Positions 56,948 through 64,000 of a stretch of 64,000 bases of DNA are shown piece by piece. The notes beneath the pieces are model-generated. The model saw only the letters and a list, made by a program, of their open reading frames with translations, was not told the DNA's origin and made no database searches. The position numbers were made by a program, and so were the translations under genes. How positions within the stretch are numbered: position 1 is the first letter of the stretch; the number at the start of each line of letters is the position of its first letter. This stretch comes from Cristatella mucedo. Taxonomy: Eukaryota > Bryozoa > Phylactolaemata > Cristatellidae. The stretch is taken from NCBI GenBank assembly GCA_009760855.2, contig WPIO01000320.1:15001-79000 (forward strand). Direction: 5' to 3'.

Positions 56948-57149
56948 TTGTACCCTTTCTGATTTCATGCCCCGTTCTAGTTAAAGGTCAAGCGCTTTGA
57001 CCACTAAGCTTCGATCTATCTGCCTGTCAGCTGACAATAATTCAGTCGTAGTCGTGATTCTTTTTCACTGCTAGACAGGGGACAGCAGCAACGTTACTAG
57101 CTGTTGCAACAGCAGCTGCCTGGCACCTTCGTTCAATTGATCAAATAAA

Positions 57150-57235
57150 CAATGCCTAGTAAGTAATGTAAGGCACCCCGACAGAGACTGAGTTATCTGA
57201 GGGCTCTTTATCAAGTGTATTATTAGTAATAGTCG
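57150..57235 (+). mobile_element. LINE family A 3' tail, diverged
   Basis: GTAAGGCACCCCGACAGAGA, GAGTTATCTGAGGGCTCTTT and TATTATTAGTAATAG fit a mutated stem-loop and tail. Confidence 0.65.
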
Positions 57236-57780
57236 TCGTATATCCATAGCTAAGCAGCCTGTGTTTTTTATCGTATGGGGCAAGAAGCATAAGCGTTTGC
57301 ATGCGAGAATCCAGCCCTGTAGCTAACTATTTAGAAACCACTTCAAGGTCAGAGGCAACTTAGGTATTTGATATAAAGGATTGCTTACGGTAGAGCTTTA
57401 ACAGTTAATTTCTAGAATTATGTTAACTGCTCCAAAGCACCGGATGTGAATGTTGCTTTGCATTTTTCTCGTATCAAGCTTGCATCCGTAGCCTTGCATT
57501 GTGTTGCTCATGATCCCCACCCCTCCGAAGATTAATGAGCGATCGATGGAAGAGAGCAAGTCAGGCAGACTGGAAGTTATTGCAGATCGGTATTTAAATT
57601 CCAACGAGTCAGCTGAGGGGAGAGAACCTTGCTTTCCCTTAAACTGACCTAGCGATGTGATCGGAGGTCTTGATCTAACTGGGACTAAAAAATATATGTT
57701 ATTCTAGAATATCGATATTAAACAAGCAACGAGCGCTGGGAGTGTACTGTCCTCAGCCGGCTGAGCGTTACCGTGCTGAA
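57236..57780. other. stretch without recognised gene
   Basis: Nothing supported on either strand. Confidence 0.3.
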
Positions 57781-58125
57781 CGATAGCACGGTTGCTTCTC
57801 TTCTCTGAGAACTGGCCCCAAACCTTGGGGCTGCCTCACACAGTGTCGCTTATGCATAGTTTCCGAAGGAGCTTCCATTATGCAACTTTGATGCCAAGGG
57901 CATCAAGGCATCGCTGATTTACCGAGTACCAAGATCCGAGTTCTCCTACGATAAATGGTAGGACTGAGGCTGATGCCCGACCCTGGGACCGGAAGTCGAG
58001 TACTGTGTCTTCATATTTCGTCATCTTCCGATCAGCGGCTTTCACCAAGGCAGCCTCGTCGTGGCTGAACGGGACCACCACATCGATGATGATCGTGGTT
58101 GTCTCAACGTCGATATTAGGCTTGA
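57720..58125 (-). mobile_element. third LINE type: restriction-like endonuclease remnant
   Basis: On the minus strand a frame from about 58125 to 57878 reads KPNIDVETTTIIIDVVVPF, then KAADRKMTKYEDTVLDF and VLPFIVGELGSW. This is the layout of the C-terminal restriction-like endonuclease of R2/R4/NeSL-group LINEs (KPD...D, then K..KY and a Gxx(G)xW block). The PD aspartate is N here, so it is likely inactive. The frame ends at a stop at 57878. The region below includes a hairpin CCGTGCT/AGCACGG near 57770-57795, perhaps the 3'UTR. The RT is absent. Confidence 0.6.
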
Positions 58126-59336
58126 AACACGTGTAGGCTCATAGGTGGAATTTTCGCATAAAAGTGTGAAAGTAAACAATCAGAATAGGTGTCCAAAGAT
58201 TTGCAATTTTGACATTCTGCATCATGGGCTGAGCATCTGCAACAATCTGGCATGTTAGCAATATGAATCACCGTGAAATAACTGTAAACCAGGGTAGTAG
58301 TTTTAATTGATGGCCTCAAAGCTTTGCTGCTTTTCAAATAAGCATCAATCTTAGACTCGGCTCACTGCCTGCACATCAATCGGATTACTTAAGGGTCAAC
58401 ATGTTATGAGCACCTTGTTGGATGATGACTATTGCGGTAGGTAACTGGAGACTTAAAAATACTGCCATCCCCGATGAGCAAATCAGGCCTCACAAAGTGT
58501 CCTTGTTTTCGTTGTCAATGGTGCTGTCGGGGTAAGCAGGCCCTCGGTGCCATAAGGTCTGGCCTCAATGAACTCAGTTCTCGCAAGGTACTGAGTTCTC
58601 TGGACAGAAAAGCATCACGTATTGGCTGTGCATAGACCCATTGGAAGGTGGTGATGTCACCACTGCACGTTAAGCGTTGCTCTTGCGTTTTTCTTTTTAT
58701 CCATGGGATTTATAACCCACATTTGAAAGAATTTCAAATGCTTGAAATTATTGAAAGTGCTTTTAATTTAATTAGAATGATATTGCCTTCTTACATGACA
58801 ATCACTCCACCACTAAATATTGATCTGGAATTTTTACCGGCTTTTCAGAAAGCTGGAACTTACCCTGAATGTGGCTAGTGCCATTATTTTCTTCCTCCTC
58901 ATCAATTCCGTCCTTCTCCTCCTACTTCCCTTCCTCCTCATCTTGCTGCCACAGCTTCTCCTGGGTGTTTTCATGTTCGATGGAACCGGTGGCTGCCAAA
59001 GGTCGGTATACACAAATGGTTGGACCCAACAAATAACTTGAGGAATATGTTCGTGTTTACTTTATTTATATATGACGTCAACTCATAAAATGTCGTGACC
59101 ATGGTGATGACCTTGCATCATTTTAAGTCATTCCTAAAGCTGCATCTGCCAGGTTCAGCTTGGCCTTCGCCTCAGAGAACGTCTCTTTTTGTTTTGAAAT
59201 ACTTTGAATAGGTGCATGTGCACGAATCAGCTCATACGTCATGCAAAGGCTCTGCCTTGTGCTGCTGCTAACTAACTTTGTCCTCCCTCTTTTATGTGAT
59301 GCGATTGTTGGATTCGCTGTGATTTCCATCTTTTAG
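58126..59336. other. stretch with unsupported frames
   Basis: A plus-strand 76-codon frame (58648-58878) is AT-rich and unrecognised. CTCCT-rich pyrimidine runs occur at 58890-58960. The end is similar to 21070-21135 (GATGCGATTGTTGGATTCGC), the intron before the 90-bp exon. Confidence 0.3.
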
Positions 59337-59426
59337 GTAATGAGGGCAAACCTGCTGCCCTACTTACCTGTGCCAGCATCGACCTACCAGCCCCATTGCC
59401 AGGACCTAAGAAGAGGTTATCGGAAG
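59337..59426 (+). CDS. 90-bp phase 1-1 exon, copy 2
   Basis: Bounded by CATCTTTTAG and GTAAGC, identical in length and phase to 21136-21225. The product starts GNEGKPAALLTC and ends KKRLSE with no stop. The open frame and splice sites are kept despite roughly a fifth of positions differing. Function unknown; neighbouring exons of this copy are not seen in the window. Confidence 0.6.
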
Positions 59427-59444
59427 GTAAGCTTTGAGAAGCTT

Positions 59445-59790
59445 TAGCTCTGCAGGTCCTAGACTGTGGAACTCGCTCCCACAATTCTTACGCAACTACA
59501 ACTACTCTCCTACTGCTTACTATGGGCACATCTTTTTCAGCGGTCCTGAGCTGCTACTTCTATGCTACTCACTACCTCAACTGCTCTCCAGACTCTGCTA
59601 TGCTTCCCAATTTCTCTTTGTTGCGTGAGACGAAGTCTGTTGGCAACCGAATGCGTACCGAAAGCCGCTTAGGTTGTGAGTGGGCTATACAAAACTCTCC
59701 TGCGTAACACCCACATAGTCTTTATGACTTTGTGGAGTTACAGATGGAGATAAATTACACTACATTACATTACATTTCTAGCAATAGAAT
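59445..59790 (+). mobile_element. LINE family B 3' end
   Basis: Begins in GCTCTGCAGGTCCTAGACTG, includes frame 59522-59707 ([19 protein letters not shown]) and the 3' end TACAGATGGAGATAAATTAC followed by a TACAT-type pentamer tail (59755-59778). It begins less than 20 bp after the exon donor. Confidence 0.9.
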
Positions 59791-60430
59791 AGTCATTCAA
59801 CACGTTTCCATCAGCAAGTGCTTTATCGTGTATCTACTTTCGAACCTATTAGTATGCTTGGGTACACGTGGGTGAGTGCAGAGTCATCGGTGTGCCAACA
59901 ACTACTAGTTTACTGACCAGTCTTTGTATTTGCAGATACGGGTATGTTAACTCCATGAAATGGTCTTTATTCACACCATGTTAGGTACTGCCCTGACCAA
60001 AGAACTCTCGGATCTATCTCGGAAACTATCTCGGATCCTGAATTCGACTTTTCTAAAATCATAGTTTTAGACAGACCAGTTTATCTTTAATGTACGGGCG
60101 TAAAAAAATTACTTATTAAGTTAGGTGTGTGCCTGTATTTAAGCAGTATGTAGAGGTATTTGCAGATATGGGTATGTTCATACCGTGCAGTCAGTGTGTG
60201 CCCATAGTCCAGCGTGTTTTGGCTATCGGTTTATGTAGGTGCATGTGAGTGTGCATGGAGGGCGCATGCAATCGTGCATCCATAACATTTGACTTAGTTC
60301 TACCGGTGTTTCATTTTGAGTCACTGCTAATCCAGCTCACGAGACAGCGGTATTTCATGCTGTCGACATACGGTTTGATCGGTGAAGTATAAGAAACAAC
60401 TCCCATATCTTGTTATTACTTAGCAAGCTA
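59791..60430. other. stretch without recognised gene
   Basis: A short direct repeat (TATTTGCAGATA(C/T)GGGTATGTT at about 59930 and 60160) is present. Nothing else. Confidence 0.35.
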
Positions 60431-60432
60431 CA

Positions 60433-60610
60433 CGGAGACAGACAGACGGAGGGAGATAGACGGAGACAGACGGAGGGAGATAGACGGAGACAGACAGACG
60501 GAGACATAAAGACGGAGACGGACTGACGGCGAAAAACAGACGGAGACGGACGGACGAAGACAGACAGACATAGACAGGTAGACAGAGACTGACAGACAGA
60601 GACAGACAGT
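60433..60610. repeat. GACAGACGGAGA minisatellite
   Basis: Imperfect repeats of GACAGACGGAG and GGGAGATAGACGGAGAC over about 180 bp. Confidence 0.9.
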
Positions 60611-61603
60611 ACGCCAATCTAGTGTAGTCTGAATTATCGTCGCGAACGGCACAGAACGCTAGCCGACGAGCAACACCACCAGTTTATTTCACCTACACAC
60701 GGAGCAGGGCAAAGCAGGACTCTCCTCGCCTCTTTCGCCCACATGAGTCCCCGACCCCCAGTCAAAACAACCACTAATAGCTCGTCCCGGCTGCTTACCA
60801 CATCGAGTGTCGAAGCCCACTCGTAAAGCGATCAGGACCAGTGTCATCAATTAAATAAAACCACATCGAGTACATGCACTCTGATGCAAAAAGGCCCCAC
60901 TGCAGGCCGAAGTTGCTGTGGTTGCTACTCCGATCGGATATTCGGATTAGTTTATTATATCTTAATCCTATAGTTGGGTATTGCATGTGAAAATATTTAT
61001 AATGCTATCGGTAGTTATCTATAGACAGTCTATAGTTAGTAGTATCTATAAAAAGTGTGTATGATTCCGCCCACAATGAATTTTGTATGATCTCCCTTAT
61101 ATGGCCAGCCAAAGAGACATCATGCTTCTGTGTTATCTCTTCTGGGGAAGCATATTCCTCCACAGTTGATAGAATTATTTTTGCAGGTCGGCTATTGATA
61201 TGAGCCGATCACAGAGCACTACCGATCTTGTGATATGCTCTATAGTATTTCTATGGACTCTAGATCAGGTGAAAGAACTGGCCACTAATTAAGCGACATC
61301 AGATTCGTCAAGAACAGTGCTGGTCTGCCTGGACGGTACGTTAAGGTTTTTTAGCTTTCTGTCGAATGTACATAAACCAGCGGGATATTTGAGGATTAAA
61401 TCTGTCCTACTAACCAAAGCAGCTTCTTTAAGGTACTTTTTAAAAGTTTGGTGTAGTCCTGTAACAGTTGCACATCTAGTCTCCATCTAATCCCTGATCT
61501 GAACCTCTAAATGGTTATGGGATGATATCAACATGAGACTAAGGCTTGGGGCAAATGAGACTGAGGCGGGGAAATGAGACTAAAGCGGTGGGGGGAGGTT
61601 AGA
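60611..61603. other. stretch without recognised gene
   Basis: Short frames only. Nothing supported. Confidence 0.3.
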
Positions 61604-61890
61604 CCTGTAGGGCTCGTGGGCCCTCGACGGTAGTTTGACGAAGAGCGAAGCCCCCACAAGCGAGTTGTTGCGTTGTTGACGACGGCAGTATTATATCGCA
61701 TACAGGCAACACGGGCGAGTTCGCATACATACTGATGTAATAGCCATAGTGCTTGCTTCTCCAGAGCACGTATTGATAAGAGAGGAGAGACTGGATAGCA
61801 TGCCTTCAGGCCAAAAACAGAGGCAGACAGTGAATTAAGCGGCGAGGAACACACCACGTGCCGGCAAGGAGCTTGCCAGTTGGATGAACG
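61604..61890. repeat. repeat D, copy 2
   Basis: Aligns with 38421-38720. The overlapping minus-strand frame (61528-61965) is probably incidental: the counterpart frame at 38415-38792 is only weakly similar. Confidence 0.55.
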
Positions 61891-62102
61891 GAAGATCGGC
61901 TGCGGAACCATGTGACGGCGATGACACGCCCACAGACCTCCATCTGTAGCTGACTGTTGCAGCAAAACTCAGGCTCTGTGGAATTTCTTAGCTAAGGAAG
62001 AGATAGCACAAAAGTTGATGGTCTCTATACATGGTCAAATAAGAGATGTCGCAAAGAATCCCGGTGGGGCGACCTTGCACTAAGCACGTAAATAGTTAAA
62101 AG

Positions 62103-62203
62103 CAGTGGTTCTCAACCTGTAAGTCGCCATCCCTTTGGGGGGTCGCCACAACATGAGGAACTGTATTGAAAGGTCGTGGCATTAGGAAGGTTGAGAACCA
62201 CTT
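62103..62203. mobile_element. hAT MITE resembling SPIN
   Basis: Terminal inverted repeats CAGTGGTTCTCAACCT and AGGTTGAGAACCACT. The right half (CACAACATGAGGAACTGTAT, then GGCATTAGGAAGG) matches the end of SPIN (Space Invaders) hAT elements as I remember it. It is only about 100 bp, so a deletion derivative. The 8-bp target duplication is not clear. Confidence 0.8.
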
Positions 62204-62218
62204 ACTTGGAGCATACGT

Positions 62219-62299
62219 GTTTGATTTTGGACTGTCAATATTTTCCAATACACCTCGAATCTGATTTCGGACTGTCAATATTTTCCAAAGCACCTCGCA
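62219..62299. repeat. 41-bp tandem dimer
   Basis: GACTGTCAATATTTTCCAA and CACCTCG(A/C)AT occur twice, at about 62229-62257 and 62270-62298. Confidence 0.9.
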
Positions 62300-62662
62300 T
62301 CTACTGTATGCAAGGTGTCATAGAAAATCTGCTCATTAGCCAAACACAATGGCAGCCTCAGCAGCTGGGACATTGTAGGAAGATTCTGTACTACGGAATT
62401 TAAGCCGCGAGCCTCCATTTTCAGGGTTTTCAGGTTGCACTTAACATTTTTCACCGTTTTAGCCATTTAGTATCACACTGCTCGGCTGCAGGCGAAAGCT
62501 CTTGTTCTTTGATTGGTTTGGTCTTTCCACAAAAAGGCTATTGATTCTACATGGGAAACGTTTGCTCACCGGCTGATAAGCCAGAAGCTCTAAATGCTCA
62601 ACCATATACGAGGGCGAGCCTGGGCATTGTTTCTCAAGTTTCGACCGATTAACTTCCAGCAT
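62275..62662 (-). other. overlapping unsupported frames
   Basis: Two minus-strand frames of 67 and 63 codons (62459-62662 and 62275-62466) overlap by 8 bp. No motif is recognised and the second runs into the tandem dimer. They may be random. Confidence 0.15.
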
Positions 62663-62963
62663 TGTCTGCTTTACCTGCGATTTAAGCTGAAAATCCTTAA
62701 TTCTTAGTAAATCATGGAAACTCCTATTTCGTGGCTGCCTAATCAGAAAAATTCAGCAAGATTGAGCGAGCAGTTGGCCGTATAAGCGAAGTGTTTTTCT
62801 ACTCTTTGAGGCTGCTCTATACGGAAAGATCGAGTCTCCTGAAAGCGACGCCCCTACTTTCCACCACTCAGTGCTGCTGCTTTGAGTAGCATGTCTCCAT
62901 CTTCAGCACCGTCTAACTTTGGATCTTAATTCTATCCGTTGCTCTAGTCAACTGAGGTCACCG

Positions 62964-63215
62964 CTAGCTGCGGCCACTTTCAAAACGACGGCCAGTGCTC
63001 AAATCTTCATGCTTGACAAATAGTTTAAACTCGTTATAATCTTTGGGTTTGTTTGATGAATATATGGAGCTAAATATGAAGAAAATGCTAACGATTGCTC
63101 CGAGGATAAAAAACGTGGCTATTTTTCTGTAAATCATGCTTCTCTGCGACTGCTTGGTCTCGAAAATGCCTACTACAGGGCACAAGCCTCTTGAGAAAAA
63201 GCAGAGGCAGCACAA
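62964..63215 (-). CDS. possible type II membrane protein N-terminal segment, copy 2
   Basis: An 83-codon minus-strand frame. The most likely Met is at 63135-63137 (MIYRK), followed by ATFFILGAIVSIFFIFSSIY, a hydrophobic helix of about 20 residues with basic residues before it, then a polar stem with DLSTGRRFESG. That is the layout of a signal anchor, as in Golgi transferases, but no catalytic domain is visible. A degraded homologue lies at 21580-21857. The stop at 62964 may be real or lie past an unseen donor. Confidence 0.45.
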   Translation of the reverse strand: MCCLCFFSRGLCPVVGIFETKQSQRSMIYRKIATFFILGAIVSIFFIFSSIYSSNKPKDYNEFKLFVKHEDLSTGRRFESGRS

Positions 63216-64000
63216 ACCAAGTGGTTTCTACTGTGGATTCCAGCTAATTTTGAGCAGCTTGGGTGACCAGGGATGACGTTATAGTGTAAGCACGTTTTGA
63301 TAAATGAGCCAAGGCCTGAATGCTATCTCTACATTTGGGAGCCGACCAGCATGCAGTGTAGTTCTTATTGGCTTTAAGTTATTATTTACCAGACACTAAA
63401 CTGCCACATAGCAATCCGGTTGCTTAAAAATATCTGGCGATATCTTCATTCGTAGGGACCGTGAGCTTTAGTCAATAGATTTTTGTTGACCATTGTATGT
63501 CGCGATGCAACGTTTCTGCCGTTGGCTACGATTCCTCAAAGGCAACTTTATACGGCCACAACGAGCTCCTTAGGTCCTGTTATGTGCTGCATATTTTCAG
63601 CCTTACCGACGTCGATCAAACCTGGCCTTCTTGTATTTTCTTATCGTAAATTAATTGAATTGTGTAAGCCGGATTAGTTTGGTTATTATTTTTCACCCAC
63701 CTGCAAGGGCTCCGGCGACGGTCAGGCTACTCTTAAAAAGAAATTCAAAAATCACAAGTCAAGCGTATTGGCAACTTGGAAAAAACAAAATTCTGCATGC
63801 AATGAAGTACTCCATTCAGAATAATACACAAGCTAAATTGAACAAGAAGAAATCGTTGTAAGCCTTATACCGATTTTCCAACGAAACTTGGCTTCCTGGA
63901 AACGGTAACAAAGGATTATCCCAGGAACGAACGACCAGCTAATGACAGCTTGTAAATAGACTGCCAGTTCGAAGACCACGCTCAGTGTGGTTATATTGAG
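63216..64000. other. window end, nothing recognised
   Basis: Short unsupported frames only. Confidence 0.3.

Noticed and set aside
60433-60610. CRISPR-like array
   Set aside because: Imperfect contiguous short repeats with no unique spacers; a minisatellite in a eukaryotic genome.
61528-61965. 145-codon minus-strand frame
   Set aside because: It overlaps repeat D, and the counterpart copy keeps the frame only loosely.

Overview
This is a repeat-dense nuclear segment of an invertebrate animal genome, not a prokaryote or virus. Splice-flanked exons, CR1/L2-type LINE fragments in two families, tRNA-derived SINEs, DNA-transposon MITEs and long microsatellites all point to a metazoan. A LRR-Roc-COR (ROCO) exon, a CARD-like exon and an NLR-type LRR fragment suggest a lineage with an expanded innate-immune repertoire, such as a sponge, cnidarian, mollusc or amphioxus. 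I cannot name the species.

Layout. 0.5-6.6 kb is a composite repeat with an internal tandem duplication (units about 2455-4120 and 4121-6612); much of it recurs, with different insertions, at 45.3-49.4 kb. 6.6-16.7 kb holds LINE and SINE fragments, including a LINE of family A nested in a LINE of family B (13.7-15.7 kb) that has lost its reverse-transcriptase core. 17.8-28.4 kb is the main host-gene region on the + strand: a ROCO exon, an unrecognised exon, a 90-bp exon and a CARD-like exon. All three inferred introns are phase 1, so they plausibly belong to one gene, but frameshifts and in-frame stops make it a probable pseudogene. Its last intron contains two family B LINEs; the first (21.86-24.8 kb, minus) is the most complete element here. 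29.0-30.5 kb is a family A reverse transcriptase. 35.5-38.5 kb is CpG-rich and carries a family B copy interrupted by a SINE. 38.7-40.2 kb is a diverged satellite of about 170-bp period split by a LINE. 40.38-40.93 kb is a frameshifted LRR fragment. 44.8-51 kb returns to microsatellites, the composite repeat and family B. 52.3 kb has a pogo/Tigger-like MITE. 57.9-58.1 kb is a remnant of a third LINE type with a restriction-like endonuclease. 59.3-63.2 kb contains a second copy of the 90-bp exon and of a membrane-anchor coding segment also found at 21.1-21.9 kb, so part of the host-gene region is duplicated. A hAT remnant at 62.1 kb closely resembles the SPIN family.

The elements interact. The SINEs end in the same stem-loop as LINE family A, so they probably use its reverse transcriptase. 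Nested insertions give relative ages, and two long microsatellites appear to have grown inside or beside the LINE 3' stem-loop. I see no host gene that is clearly intact in this window.
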